A DNA stretch of 50,108 nucleotides from positions 1-50,108 of the forward strand of contig CAJUJI010000003.1 in the NCBI GenBank assembly GCA_910586875.1, read 5' to 3'. Numbering within the stretch: the stretch's first letter is position 1; each line of letters begins with the position of its first letter. Positions 17,621 through 26,045 of this stretch are shown here, in pieces. Origin of the DNA: an uncultured Anaerotruncus sp. Its GTDB lineage: Bacteria > Bacillota > Clostridia > Oscillospirales > Ruminococcaceae. A program made the position numbers and the translations under genes. Under the pieces are notes generated by a model. That model was not told the DNA's origin and did no database searches. It saw nothing but the letters and a program-made list of their open reading frames with translations.

Positions 17621-19171
17621 TCAAGATTCTTTGGCGGTATTTTGGCGATTCCATTCCATTATATTATAAAAAATATCCTGTTCAGTTGCAACCATTTCCG
17701 CATGAAATTCGCGGTTGAGCGATACCTGACCTTGCCGGAACAGCAGGGGCAAAAACGGCGGACGCGCAACGAACGCTTCACAGAACGCCTCTATTCCTGC
17801 GCCATCCCGTCTATAATCGCGGTAAAGCGCGCTAATTTCTTCATCATACGCAGCGCCATAGCCCAAAGCGCCGCCATTAAACAGCATTGAAAAATCCATG
17901 TTGTCGGTCATGCGGATTTCTCCTACATACAGGTCAAAGCCGCCGTTTGCAAGGGTCATTTGAAACTGCGCAAACGCCTGAGAGATGATGTTCACCCGTA
18001 TGCCGACCTGCCGCAGCTGCTCCGCAATGAGCGTTGCAACCGCGTTTCGGTAGGTATTTTCGCTGTTGACCAGTAAGGTTAGAGTCACCGGCTCGCCTCG
18101 CTGCATCCGGTAGCCGTCCTGCCCGATCTCCTCCAGTCCTAATCCATCCAGCAGTTCATCCGCGCGGGTCAGGCTGCGCGGTGCTGAGAGCTCCATCCCT
18201 TGCATCCGGTAAAATTCGGGGTTGAATGGATAGCGCGAGACGGTCGCTTGCGAGGAATAAGCGTTCGCAACCAGTTCATCCCTGTTGATCGCAACGTTCA
18301 GCGCCTGGCGGAAATTCGGCTGTGAAAGCAGCCCTCTGCGCGCATTCATGCCCAGATAGACCATATGATTCAGCGTGACCGGTACAGCCGACGCCGAGCC
18401 GCTGCCAATCTGCTGCACACTCAGGTCGGTGTAGATCAGGTCAATATCCCCTGTTTTCAAGCTGAATTCCAGCCCCGTCGAATCGGAAACGCCCACCAGA
18501 CGAATGGTGTCAATTCCGCAGCTGCCACCGTAGTAAAGTGGATTCTCGCTTAGCGTGACACCGGTATTGCCCCAGGTACCGGACACAAAGTATTTGCTGA
18601 TGCCGGTTGGATAATCCATTTGTCCGGTGTCCGCCTTCACAATCGGAAAGGACAATAGCAGTGGAAAATCCGCATCCGGCTGATACAGCCGAATTTCTAC
18701 ATCACCATTTGCAGTTTCGGCGGCGCTGGCCACATTCGCCAGCTGAGTTTTCCAGCTTCCTTTTGTGCGCGCAAGGTTCAGGGAATATAAAATATCCTGC
18801 GCGCTTAATAGGGTGCCGTCAATAAACATCACCTGACGCCGAAAGGTGACGGTGCACACAGTGCCCTGCATAGACACCGATTCCGCCAGCACCATCTCCG
18901 GCTGATAGGTTTTATCCGGCCGTGTCAAGCTATCATACAGCAGCGTAACCAGCTCTCGATTGACCTGTGTTTCCATCTCATAAGGATTGAATGAATCGTT
19001 CATATGATAGGCCAACCGCAGCTCGGAGACCGGCTGTGCTGGTCTGGAAGAAGAGGACTCCGGCTGACTTTGTACCGGTGAAGGTGGTTCATCCGGCTGA
19101 TCGGTCACGTCAATATTGGTGCAGCCTGCCAGCAGAAACAATACCGCCAATAGGCAAAAAATACGTTTCAT
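17621..19171 (-). CDS. Family 5 extracellular solute-binding lipoprotein (OppA-like)
   Basis: A 516-residue lipoprotein with signal peptide MKRIFCLLAVLFLLAGC and lipobox LLAGC (Cys 17). A Ser/Pro linker follows, then an SBP_bac_5 domain: NRELVTLLYDSLTRPD, VTFRRQVMFIDGTLLSAQDILYSL, NVAINRDELVANAY. Such proteins bind peptides or nickel for ABC importers, but no permease or ATPase genes lie beside it, so it is an orphan here. Promoter TTGAAA-17-TATACT lies just upstream. The substrate is unknown. Confidence 0.9.
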   Translation of the reverse strand: MKRIFCLLAVLFLLAGCTNIDVTDQPDEPPSPVQSQPESSSSRPAQPVSELRLAYHMNDSFNPYEMETQVNRELVTLLYDSLTRPDKTYQPEMVLAESVSMQGTVCTVTFRRQVMFIDGTLLSAQDILYSLNLARTKGSWKTQLANVASAAETANGDVEIRLYQPDADFPLLLSFPIVKADTGQMDYPTGISKYFVSGTWGNTGVTLSENPLYYGGSCGIDTIRLVGVSDSTGLEFSLKTGDIDLIYTDLSVQQIGSGSASAVPVTLNHMVYLGMNARRGLLSQPNFRQALNVAINRDELVANAYSSQATVSRYPFNPEFYRMQGMELSAPRSLTRADELLDGLGLEEIGQDGYRMQRGEPVTLTLLVNSENTYRNAVATLIAEQLRQVGIRVNIISQAFAQFQMTLANGGFDLYVGEIRMTDNMDFSMLFNGGALGYGAAYDEEISALYRDYRRDGAGIEAFCEAFVARPPFLPLLFRQGQVSLNREFHAEMVATEQDIFYNIMEWNRQNTAKES

Positions 19172-19185
19172 TGCGTCCCTCCCTT

Positions 19186-19214
19186 AGTATATCCTATTCT
19201 GGCAACAATTTCAA
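19186..19214 (-). promoter_or_regulatory. Promoter of the OppA-like gene
   Basis: Minus-strand -35 TTGAAA (19214-19209), 17-bp spacer, -10 TATACT (19191-19186). Confidence 0.7.
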
Positions 19215-19230
19215 TCAATCGCGTAAACTT

Positions 19231-19995
19231 TTATACGGTGAAACGGCTGATGCGTTCCACCTTACCCTCCTGCGCAAATTCCAGCAGCACCCCATGCAAT
19301 TCAATCTGTTCTGGATCGTTGACAAAGCGGATCGGCATTCCTGTGCGCATCCGTGTAATCACCCGCTCTGAAAGTACACCCAAAATGGAATTGCGCCCGC
19401 CGCACATGCCCACATCACTGATATAGGCCGTGCCATGCGGCAACAGCTGTTCGTCAGCGGTCTGTATATGGGTATGGGTACCTAATACCGCAGAAACACG
19501 CCCATCCAGATAACGGGCAAGCGCATATTTTTCACCGGTTGCCTCTGCATGGAAATCGACGATGATATTTTTACAGGGCGCTTTTTTCAGCAGCTCATCG
19601 ACGCAATCAAACGGACTTTGATGTGCAGGATCAATGTAAACTCTACCCTGAAGGTTGATCACGCAGAGCGGGAACTGCGGACTGTCATAAAAATACATCC
19701 CCTCGCCGGGAGCACTTGGGTGGTAATTGGCTGGACGCAGCAGTCCATTGCATTGCTCTAGCATCCCATAAATTTCCCGACGGCGCAGGACATGGTTGCC
19801 GGTTGTGAGGACATCCACACCGCTATCAAACAAATATTTCGCACTATGCGGTGTGATGCCATTGCCCTCCGCGGAATTCTCCCCATTGGCAATTACAACC
19901 TGCGCCTGGTATTTCTGGCGCAGGCGTGGCAACTCCTTGCGCACCTGTTCGCAGCCTGCCTGCCCCACAACATCACCCAAAAATAATATGTTCAT
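19231..19995 (-). CDS. ymdB: YmdB family metallophosphoesterase
   Basis: A 254-residue TIGR00282/YmdB phosphoesterase. MNILFLGDVVGQAG holds the first Asp, VIANGENSAEGNGI the Asn-Glu-Asn motif, TTGNHVLRRREI the GNH motif, IIVDFHAEATGEK and VLGTHTHIQTADE the remaining metal ligands. In Bacillus, YmdB is a cyclic nucleotide phosphodiesterase affecting biofilm and motility. The usual GNHxWD has become GNHVLR here. GGAGG lies just before the ATG. Upstream is the repeat-rich spacer. Confidence 0.92.
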   Translation of the reverse strand: MNILFLGDVVGQAGCEQVRKELPRLRQKYQAQVVIANGENSAEGNGITPHSAKYLFDSGVDVLTTGNHVLRRREIYGMLEQCNGLLRPANYHPSAPGEGMYFYDSPQFPLCVINLQGRVYIDPAHQSPFDCVDELLKKAPCKNIIVDFHAEATGEKYALARYLDGRVSAVLGTHTHIQTADEQLLPHGTAYISDVGMCGGRNSILGVLSERVITRMRTGMPIRFVNDPEQIELHGVLLEFAQEGKVERISRFTV

Positions 19996-20095
19996 AAAAC
20001 CTCCTGCTGATGCAATCTTATTAAGTACTCAAAAACAGGTTCCGTTTTCCAGTGTAACGGATTTTGCACGGTTTGTCCAGTGCTTACTGAAAGTT

Positions 20096-20180
20096 TTAAA
20101 GGAGCGGCTGCCCCGCGTACCGCGCGGGCAGCCGCTAGCAAGCACATCGCGCCAACCAAAGGTTGGCACGGTGCTTGCGG
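20096..20180. repeat. Double-hairpin dispersed repeat, copy 2
   Basis: Hairpin one: AGCGGCTGCCC (20103-20113) with GGGCAGCCGCT (20126-20136) and inner CGCG/CGCG. Hairpin two: GCAAGCAC (20138-20145) with GTGCTTGC (20171-20178) and inner CCAACC/GGTTGG. Compared with the copy at 1935-2020 the stems carry paired changes (GAGG.../...CCTC against AGCGG.../...CCGCT; GCACACGC against GCAAGCAC), so base-pairing is conserved while sequence varies. Confidence 0.75.
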
Positions 20181-20227
20181 GAAATCTTGCGGCCTGCGGG
20201 CCGCGCTTCCATGAAAAAGACGCGTTT

Positions 20228-20307
20228 CGCAAAAAAGCAAGCCCACAAGGCTTGCTTTTTTGCGACCAGGGGCGCCGCCCCTGGACCCTGTGGCCTTTAA
20301 AAAGGCC
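20228..20307. repeat. Terminator plus downstream hairpins, dispersed composite copy 1
   Basis: A bidirectional terminator (AAAAAAGCAAGCC with GGCTTGCTTTTTT, 20231-20261) is followed by CCAGGGGC/GCCCCTGG (20266-20284) and GGCCTTT/AAAGGCC (20292-20307). It ends the ABC transporter operon on the minus strand. A related series occurs after feoB at 36350-36410. Confidence 0.75.
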
Positions 20308-20310
20308 AGC

Positions 20311-20346
20311 GAAATTTTGGATCACCTTGAAATTTTGGATCGCCTT
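20311..20346. repeat. Tandem 18-bp repeat, two units
   Basis: GAAATTTTGGATCACCTT at 20311-20328 is followed directly by the same unit with one base changed (A to G) at 20329-20346, 24 bp before the end of the ABC ATPase gene. Confidence 0.8.
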
Positions 20347-20370
20347 AATTTGGCAAAATTTTTGGTGCGC

Positions 20371-21165
20371 TTAGCCCAGTAACAGTTTATCGTCCGCCTC
20401 ATCCGAACCGGTCGCCTGCCCAAACCTTGCCAGCAGATCCTCCACCGTCAGCTTTTTCTTTGCCTCGCCTGAAATATCCAGCGCAATCTTTCCCTCGTGC
20501 ATCATAATTAGCCGGTTGCCATGCACAATCGCATCCCGCATATTATGCGTGATCATCAATGTTGTGAGCTGGTCCTTACGGACGATTCGCTCGGTTGCAT
20601 CCAACACCTTTGCCGCTGTTTTGGGGTCCAACGCAGCGGTATGCTCATCCAGCAACAGCAGGCGCGGCTTTTGCAGGGTCGCCATCAGCAGTGTCAGCGC
20701 CTGACGCTGTCCGCCAGACAGCAGTCCCACCTTGGAGGTCAGCCGCGTTTCCAGTCCCAGATCCAGGATTTTGAGCAGCTCACAATACTCCTCCCGTTCC
20801 TTTTTGGTGATGCCGGTACGCAATGTACGGGATTTTCCGCGGCGCGCCGCCAATGCAAGATTCTCTTCAATTTGCATGGTAGCGGCGGTACCCATCATCG
20901 GGTCTTGGAACACACGGCCGATATACTGTGCGCGTTTATGCTCTGGCAAGGCGGTCACGTCTGTATCTCCGATAACAATGCTGCCACAATCAACCGGCCA
21001 TACCCCTGCGACCGCATTCAGCAGGGTCGATTTTCCCGCGCCATTTCCGCCGATCACTGTAGCAAAATCGCCTTCCTTTAGACACAGCGAGACACCGTTC
21101 AATGCGGTTTTCTCGTTGACGGTACCCGCATTAAAGGTCTTTGAGATATTTTTTATATCAAGCAT
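20371..21165 (-). CDS. ABC transporter ATP-binding protein (TrpZ-like)
   Basis: A 264-residue ATPase with Walker A GGNGAGKST (about 39-47), Q-loop QDPMMG, signature LSGGQRQ, Walker B LLLLDEHTAALD and switch His in ITHNMRD. The ATPGTAATM-like QDPMMGTAATMQIEENLAL is typical of ATPases working with PF04392/PF00497-unrelated amino-acid-type ABC systems such as TrpXYZ. It overlaps the permease gene by eight bases. It powers the importer formed with the next two genes. Confidence 0.9.
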   Translation of the reverse strand: MLDIKNISKTFNAGTVNEKTALNGVSLCLKEGDFATVIGGNGAGKSTLLNAVAGVWPVDCGSIVIGDTDVTALPEHKRAQYIGRVFQDPMMGTAATMQIEENLALAARRGKSRTLRTGITKKEREEYCELLKILDLGLETRLTSKVGLLSGGQRQALTLLMATLQKPRLLLLDEHTAALDPKTAAKVLDATERIVRKDQLTTLMITHNMRDAIVHGNRLIMMHEGKIALDISGEAKKKLTVEDLLARFGQATGSDEADDKLLLG

Positions 21166-22111
21166 GGACCTTGCCTCCTTTCGTCACAGGTTTGGAAAAG
21201 TAATGTGCCTTCCAATAGGGGATTGCCAGGAAAACCGCTACAATACAGGCTGAAATCAGCTTGAGATAGTTGGTGTCAATACCGCTCAGGCTGACCACCG
21301 CCTGGATAACGACATAGTAGATAATCGCGCCGATGGATACCGCCAACAGTCGCAATCCAAAGTTGTGAAACACCTTTGAGAGCAACACCTGACCAATGAT
21401 GACCGCAGCCAGGCCGATTACGATAGCGCCCTTGCCCATGCTGGCATCTGCAAAGCTCTGGTATTGGGCCAGCAACGCGCCAGAGAGGGCGACTAAGCCA
21501 TTGGAAAGCATCAATCCCAGTACCTTGTTAAATTCTGTGTTGATTCCCTGCGCGCGGGCCATGTTCTGGTTTGCGCCGGTGGCGCGCAGAGAAGCGCCCA
21601 GCTCGGTACCAAAAAACCAGTACAAAATGGCGATGACCGCAATGGTGAACAGTCCCACCACGAAAATCGGATGCCGCAAAAACGAGCGGGAGCCCTTTGC
21701 CACATCCTGCACAAAGCGCAGCGAAACCAACAGCTTCTCCAGGTTTTCCTGGTTGATGACATTGATCGCGACATTGGCTTTCATGCCCATGATCGCCAAA
21801 TTGATCGACCACAATCCCAGTTGGGTCAAAATGCCCGCCAAAATTGCGGGAATGCCACAAAGCGTATGCAGCAGGCCGGTTACCATACCGGCAAGCATCC
21901 CTGCTATCAGCGCCGCCACCAACGCCAGCCAAAGGTTCACCCCTGCACCGAACAGCACCACAAAGGTGGCACCACCGGTACAAAAGGAGCCGTCTACCGT
22001 CAAGTCCGCAATATCCAGTATGCGGTAGGTGATGTACACGCCAATCGCCATGATCCCCCAAATCAGACCTTGGGATATGGCACCGGGCAGCGCGCTAATA
22101 AAATCCATCAT
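21158..22111 (-). CDS. ABC transporter permease (TrpY-like)
   Basis: Membrane permease of 317 residues of the BPD_transp_2 (LivH-like) type with about eight or nine hydrophobic segments. Features include MAIGVYITYRILDIADLTVDGSF, the cytoplasmic-loop-like ELGASLRATGANQNMARAQG and GLAAVIIGQVLL. Both ATG 22111 and ATG 22108 are plausible; 22111 is six bases from GGAGGAGA. Pairs with the ATPase and the binding protein. Confidence 0.9.
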   Translation of the reverse strand: MMDFISALPGAISQGLIWGIMAIGVYITYRILDIADLTVDGSFCTGGATFVVLFGAGVNLWLALVAALIAGMLAGMVTGLLHTLCGIPAILAGILTQLGLWSINLAIMGMKANVAINVINQENLEKLLVSLRFVQDVAKGSRSFLRHPIFVVGLFTIAVIAILYWFFGTELGASLRATGANQNMARAQGINTEFNKVLGLMLSNGLVALSGALLAQYQSFADASMGKGAIVIGLAAVIIGQVLLSKVFHNFGLRLLAVSIGAIIYYVVIQAVVSLSGIDTNYLKLISACIVAVFLAIPYWKAHYFSKPVTKGGKVHA

Positions 22112-22246
22112 CTGCAATCTCCTCCTGTTGAAAGTCCGCGGAAAAACTTTTTATGCCGCAGCTTTTTAAAAGCATCCCGCCGAAAAGCTTCTATCGTTAT
22201 ATTGATGTCACAAATTCCATGCCTTCATACCAAGGGACGCATAATA

Positions 22247-22272
22247 GCGGAAAAGGGAGCTCCCTTTTCCGC
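22247..22272. promoter_or_regulatory. Perfect 26-bp palindrome between binding-protein and permease genes
   Basis: GCGGAAAAGGGAG meets its exact complement at 22247-22272. Located in the 222-bp gap within the ABC operon, it probably forms an mRNA hairpin that lowers permease/ATPase expression relative to the binding protein or protects the upstream transcript end. Confidence 0.6.
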
Positions 22273-22333
22273 CATAGATCAGCAAAATTTTCATCCGCTG
22301 GCGCCATACAGCGCTAGCCTTTCACAAATCAAA

Positions 22334-23383
22334 TTATGCAGCAGCCTCGATAGCGACATAGCCCTCCGGCGGGGTAATACCCAGGTCCTCACACATCGGC
22401 GGGTTATATTTTTTCACAAATTCTGGCGCATACTCGATGGGCATGGTGGAGATGTCCGCCTCGCCGAGCAGAATTTTTGCTGCCATTTCACCGGTCTTAT
22501 AGCCGATGTCGTAATAGCTGATGGACAGGGTCGCTACACCGCAGCCAGCAGCCAGCCCTTCCTCACCCGCGAACACAGGAATTTTGCCATGGCAGATATT
22601 GTCAATGATCGGGGTGTTGGATGCAGCGGTATTGTCGGTTGGCACATAAAGAATATCATTGTTATCAGCAGCGCTCTGGGTCACTGCTGCGATGTCGTTT
22701 GAATCAGAGAACGGATATTGGGTACAGGTATAGCCCATGCCCTCCAGATGGGACTGGACGGTATCCACCTGATACTGGCTGTTCGCCTCGTTCGAGCAAT
22801 AAAGTAATCCCACCTTTTTGGCGTTTGGATACCACTCTTTGATCATAGCGGCCTGTTGATCCAGCGGCGCCAGGTCGGAGGTGCCGGAGATGTTGCCGCC
22901 TACCGTACCAGAAAAATCCTTTATGCCGAACGCAACACCATACTCTGTGACCGAGGTGCCCAAAACCGGAATGTCCGCAGTTGCGGTCGCCGCAGCTTGC
23001 AGCGCGGGGGTCGCATTCGCCATGATCAAATCCACCTTTTTGGACACAAACGCGTTTGCAATGGTCGCACAGGTAGCGGGGTCATTGGCCGCATTCTGGT
23101 AGTCAAAGGTCACCTGGCCAGGCAGCCACTTATTCAGCGCATCCTGGAACCCCTCGGTAGCCGCGTCCAGCGCAGGATGGGTCACCAGCTGAGAAATACC
23201 TACCACATAGGAAGCGCCATCTGCTGGCTCAGAAGATGCCTCACCAGAAGCGGCGGGAGCACTGCTTTCGGTGCTTGCCGCAGAGGATGAGGCTGGCTGA
23301 CTGCTGCCACCGCCACAGGCAACCAGGGAAAACGCCATTGCCAACATCAACAGCAGAGCCAACGGCCTAGAAAGTTTTTTCAT
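22334..23383 (-). CDS. ABC transporter substrate-binding lipoprotein (PF04392, TrpX-like)
   Basis: A 349-residue lipoprotein. The signal peptide ends in lipobox LVACGG (Cys about 23), followed by a Ser/Ala linker and an ABC_sub_bind domain: YVVGISQLVTHPALDAATEGFQDAL, IANAFVSKKVDLIMANATPALQAA, VGLLYCSNEANSQYQVD, VPTDNTAASNTPII. Members of this family bind aromatic amino acids in streptococci, but the ligand is not certain here. The start at 23383 has GGAGG eight bases upstream; an eight-codon longer frame is less likely. First gene of the operon, with a near-consensus promoter. Confidence 0.9.
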   Translation of the reverse strand: MKKLSRPLALLLMLAMAFSLVACGGGSSQPASSSAASTESSAPAASGEASSEPADGASYVVGISQLVTHPALDAATEGFQDALNKWLPGQVTFDYQNAANDPATCATIANAFVSKKVDLIMANATPALQAAATATADIPVLGTSVTEYGVAFGIKDFSGTVGGNISGTSDLAPLDQQAAMIKEWYPNAKKVGLLYCSNEANSQYQVDTVQSHLEGMGYTCTQYPFSDSNDIAAVTQSAADNNDILYVPTDNTAASNTPIIDNICHGKIPVFAGEEGLAAGCGVATLSISYYDIGYKTGEMAAKILLGEADISTMPIEYAPEFVKKYNPPMCEDLGITPPEGYVAIEAAA

Positions 23384-23478
23384 TTTATATTCCTCCAATT
23401 CATACAATTCAACGCTTTATCGCTTTTTGCCACAAAAGCGCCGGCGCAAAAAAAGAATGTGATTCCCTCACGCAAGTA

Positions 23479-23507
23479 AGTATAGCGTGTTTGGAGGCCG
23501 ATGTCAA
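23479..23507 (-). promoter_or_regulatory. Promoter of the ABC importer operon
   Basis: Minus-strand -35 TTGACA (23507-23502), 17-bp spacer, -10 TATACT (23484-23479); near-perfect vegetative promoter with a leader of about 90 nt lacking T-box features. Confidence 0.85.
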
Positions 23508-23515
23508 GAAAAATG

Positions 23516-23920
23516 TTACATCCGGCACAGCAACAAGGCTACACTTCCGCCAGCTGCTACCCCCAGCAGATTTAGTCCGACATCCACCCATGAAAAATGT
23601 CTGCCTGCAATCCAGCGTTTGGAGCGCTCGTCCGCATAGCACCAAACGATCAAAAACAGCAGCGGCCAGGCCGGTTTCCTTCCCACATACAGCGTCAGAC
23701 AAAACAAAACCGTCAAGACAAAAAACACTGCCACATGCGCCAGTTTACGCAGCTGTAAATTCAGCACATCTAAATTTACCTGTAAAAAACCAAGGCGCTT
23801 TGCCAATCCATTGGCGAGACTGGAGCTGGTTTTGAGGGTATGCGCTCCGTCCTGGTGAGATAGCCAGGTCATAAACAAAAACCAAAGGATTGTGAGCGCC
23901 CTTAATCGTTGATAGGCCAA
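23516..23920 (-). CDS. VanZ family protein, TTG start
   Basis: A 134-residue membrane protein with four hydrophobic segments and VanZ hallmarks: WFLFMTWLSHQDG, LRKLAHVAVFFVLTVLF, YADERSKRWIAGRHFSWVDVGLNLLGVAAG. VanZ proteins are linked to glycopeptide tolerance in some settings, but most chromosomal members have unknown roles. The start is TTG at 23920, nine bases after AAGGAGG; an ATG abutting the SD is in another frame. It has its own promoter with a palindrome next to it. Confidence 0.85.
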   Translation of the reverse strand: MAYQRLRALTILWFLFMTWLSHQDGAHTLKTSSSLANGLAKRLGFLQVNLDVLNLQLRKLAHVAVFFVLTVLFCLTLYVGRKPAWPLLFLIVWCYADERSKRWIAGRHFSWVDVGLNLLGVAAGGSVALLLCRM

Positions 23921-23949
23921 ACCGCCATCCCTCCTTTTGCGGCTCTTTG

Positions 23950-24001
23950 ACTATACCATAGATTCCCCAGCCTGTAAAGCATTTATCATCGAATGATAAA
24001 T
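23950..24001 (-). promoter_or_regulatory. Promoter of the vanZ-like gene with adjacent palindrome
   Basis: Minus-strand -35 TTTACA (23978-23973), 17-bp spacer, -10 TATAGT (23955-23950). Immediately upstream of the -35 lies ATTTATCAT, CGA, ATGATAAAT, a 9-bp perfect inverted repeat at 23980-24000, a likely operator. Confidence 0.7.
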
Positions 24002-24068
24002 ATTCGCAACCGACCGCCCTGTCTCGCGTTGTCTCATCAGAAAGTATAGTTTGAGCATTTTCTCTATG

Positions 24069-24108
24069 AAAACGGCGCAGCCTTATATGGGTGCGCCGTT
24101 TCTTTTTT
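24069..24108 (+). terminator. Terminator-like hairpin
   Basis: AAACGGCGCA pairs with TGCGCCGTTT and is followed by CTTTTTT on the plus strand; it sits just after the end of the minus-strand tfoX-like gene. No plus-strand gene precedes it, so it either works for tfoX on the minus strand through its A/T-rich flank or ends an unseen short plus-strand RNA. Confidence 0.6.
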
Positions 24109-24114
24109 ATGCGG

Positions 24115-24459
24115 TTATGTCGTTTTTTCAGCAGATTTTTTGGGCGGCTTTTTGGGCTTTGGCGCAGGCAGCTCAGCACAGGTCGTTTTCACCAGCTGCG
24201 CCAACAGTTCCTTATCCTCCAACTGCTCAATCAAAAGCATCGGCTTGCCGCCCTCATAAGGCGGCGCGAACGCCGGCGTTTTCAGCAACGCCTTACCGCC
24301 ATCGGTGACCTTCAGCAGCAGGCGGTTGTCGCAGATAGCCGCAAAATACTGCCCATCACAGTATAATCCGTACTCTCCAAACATCCTTTTTGTTGTGATG
24401 CTCCCTGCACCGCTCAACTGGTCCACCACATGATTTACAAATTCAATATTCGATGCCAT
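24115..24459 (-). CDS. TfoX/Sxy N-terminal domain protein
   Basis: A 114-residue protein matching the TfoX N-terminal domain: ITTKRMFGEYGLYCDGQYFAAICDNRLLLKVTD, with PPYEGGKPMLLIEQLEDKELLAQLV. A Lys/Pro-rich tail follows. In gamma-proteobacteria TfoX/Sxy promotes competence gene expression, but stand-alone N-domain proteins in Firmicutes have unknown roles. Its ribosome site lies in the end of nhaC (nine-base gap), so it is co-transcribed with the transporter. Confidence 0.87.
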   Translation of the reverse strand: MASNIEFVNHVVDQLSGAGSITTKRMFGEYGLYCDGQYFAAICDNRLLLKVTDGGKALLKTPAFAPPYEGGKPMLLIEQLEDKELLAQLVKTTCAELPAPKPKKPPKKSAEKTT

Positions 24460-24468
24460 ATTGCCTCC

Positions 24469-25851
24469 TCAGGACTCGGTCTGTGATGATGCCACCTTAC
24501 TCTTTCTGCCATAGCCTGTGATGATCATGAGAATCAGCAGCGCCAGCATAGAAAGTGAATAGAAGTTCACAAACGGAATTTGAACTGGTACAACCGCATA
24601 TTGCTCTAAAGCTGCGGCCGACTGCTGGGCCGGAATGACACAGTGCACCGTCCACGGCGCGAGGAAGCAGAACACACAGCCCGCGCAGTCCATCAGATTG
24701 GAGCGGCGATAGCGGTCCAGACCGACCTTGCCGCCGATCTCCTTGATCAGCTCACCCATCGCCACAATCGCAACCGAAATAACACCGGTTACCATGCTCA
24801 GAATGCCGATACAGCCGACGATTGTGACCTCGCCGCTACGCTCGTCGCGGGCAAATTTTCCAAGCAGGCTGCCCACATCGTCAAATAGGCCGCTGGCCTC
24901 CCAGATGCCCAGCATCGAAAAGACGCCCAACAGCATTGCAACGGTACCCATACAGCCGATAATCGAATCGTTGAGGATACCGGCAACCTTGAAGCCGCCG
25001 GGGAACGAAAGAATCGCATCCAGGGTGTAAATGCCTGTCAGCAAACCAACCACCGTGCCGACAATGACACCATAGGACAGCGCGGTAATCAGATGCTTGC
25101 GCATCAGGCACAGCGCAATAATGGTTGCCGGAACCACCAGCATAACCAGCGAAAGCGGATTGGCTGCCGCCGCTGCCTCATTCTCAAGCGAAACACCGCT
25201 ATTGGTTTTGGTGAATACCAAAAAACAGATAAGCGCACAAATCGCCGCAGGGATCGAATATTTCATACGGGTGCGTACCACTAGTCCAAGGTCGGCCTCC
25301 TGGGTCGCCGCAGAAGCGATTGTGGTATCCGAAATCGGCGCGAGATTATCGCCAAACGCCGCACCGGATACAATCGCACCAATCATGTAAACAGGCTCCA
25401 CCCCTACCATGACGCCCACTGGAAATAGAATGGGGATCACTACAAAATAAGTGCCGACCGAGGTGCCGGTTGAAAATGCCAGCAAGCAGGTTATGAGGAA
25501 GGTCGCCGCGGCGAATAGTTTGCCGGTGAAGCCGGCTTCCACTATATAAACCGCAATCGTCTGCACCACTCCGCTTGCAGAAATCAGCTTGCCGGAAATT
25601 GCCGCAAGAATGACCGCCAAACCGATTACTGGAAACATTGGGCGGGTTAAGCCGCTGATGATCGCCTGCCCATAGGCTTTTTCGTCCTTCGCCATGATGA
25701 CGCCCGCGATGATGGCAACAAAGAACGCCACCATATAGCCGTTGACATTCGACTGACTGGCTGCTGCCCAGAAGATGACCACCAAGGCCACCAACAGCGG
25801 GAACAGTTTTCCGAACATCCCAAACCGAAACTCCAGTTTACTCTTTTCCAC
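24469..25851 (-). CDS. NhaC family Na+/H+ antiporter-type transporter, GTG start
   Basis: A 460-residue membrane protein with about twelve segments. Conserved stretches include LAFSTGTSVGTYFVVIPILFPVG, IGAIVSGAAFGDNLAPISDTTIASA and NLMDCAGCVFCFLAPWT. These are NhaC-type features; some members exchange malate/lactate or amino acids rather than protons for sodium, so the substrate stays open. The GTG at 25851 follows AAGGAG by seven bases. A palindrome lies in its promoter region. Confidence 0.88.
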   Translation of the reverse strand: MEKSKLEFRFGMFGKLFPLLVALVVIFWAAASQSNVNGYMVAFFVAIIAGVIMAKDEKAYGQAIISGLTRPMFPVIGLAVILAAISGKLISASGVVQTIAVYIVEAGFTGKLFAAATFLITCLLAFSTGTSVGTYFVVIPILFPVGVMVGVEPVYMIGAIVSGAAFGDNLAPISDTTIASAATQEADLGLVVRTRMKYSIPAAICALICFLVFTKTNSGVSLENEAAAAANPLSLVMLVVPATIIALCLMRKHLITALSYGVIVGTVVGLLTGIYTLDAILSFPGGFKVAGILNDSIIGCMGTVAMLLGVFSMLGIWEASGLFDDVGSLLGKFARDERSGEVTIVGCIGILSMVTGVISVAIVAMGELIKEIGGKVGLDRYRRSNLMDCAGCVFCFLAPWTVHCVIPAQQSAAALEQYAVVPVQIPFVNFYSLSMLALLILMIITGYGRKSKVASSQTES

Positions 25852-25881
25852 AAAATCACTCCTTTTTTTATATGATTGAAT

Positions 25882-25899
25882 ATAGGCGGTAGTGCCTAT
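25882..25899. promoter_or_regulatory. Inverted repeat upstream of nhaC
   Basis: ATAGGC-N6-GCCTAT at 25882-25899, 31 bp before the GTG start; a TTGAGA about 16 bp upstream of TATTCA on the minus strand may be the promoter it controls. Confidence 0.5.
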
Positions 25900-25911
25900 C
25901 TCAACGGTTTG

Positions 25912-26032
25912 CCCCGCTACGCGTAGCGGGGTTTAGCGCGTAGATGTGCGCCGCGGCGAGCAGCGAGGAGCTATTGGAGTTTTGGACGGGGGCCAAAACT
26001 CCTGCGCACCCCTAGGGGGTGGCCCATGGAGG
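25912..26032. repeat. GC-rich palindromic spacer
   Basis: Contains a perfect 20-bp palindrome (CCCCGCTACG plus its complement, 25912-25931), then GGAGTTTTGG/CCAAAACTCC (25977-26003, seven-base loop) and ACCCC/GGGGT. No gene visible. It separates the Fe-S subunit gene from nhaC and looks like a composite hairpin element of the kind scattered in Oscillospiraceae genomes. Confidence 0.55.
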
Positions 26033-26045
26033 GGGATGCAGGCGG

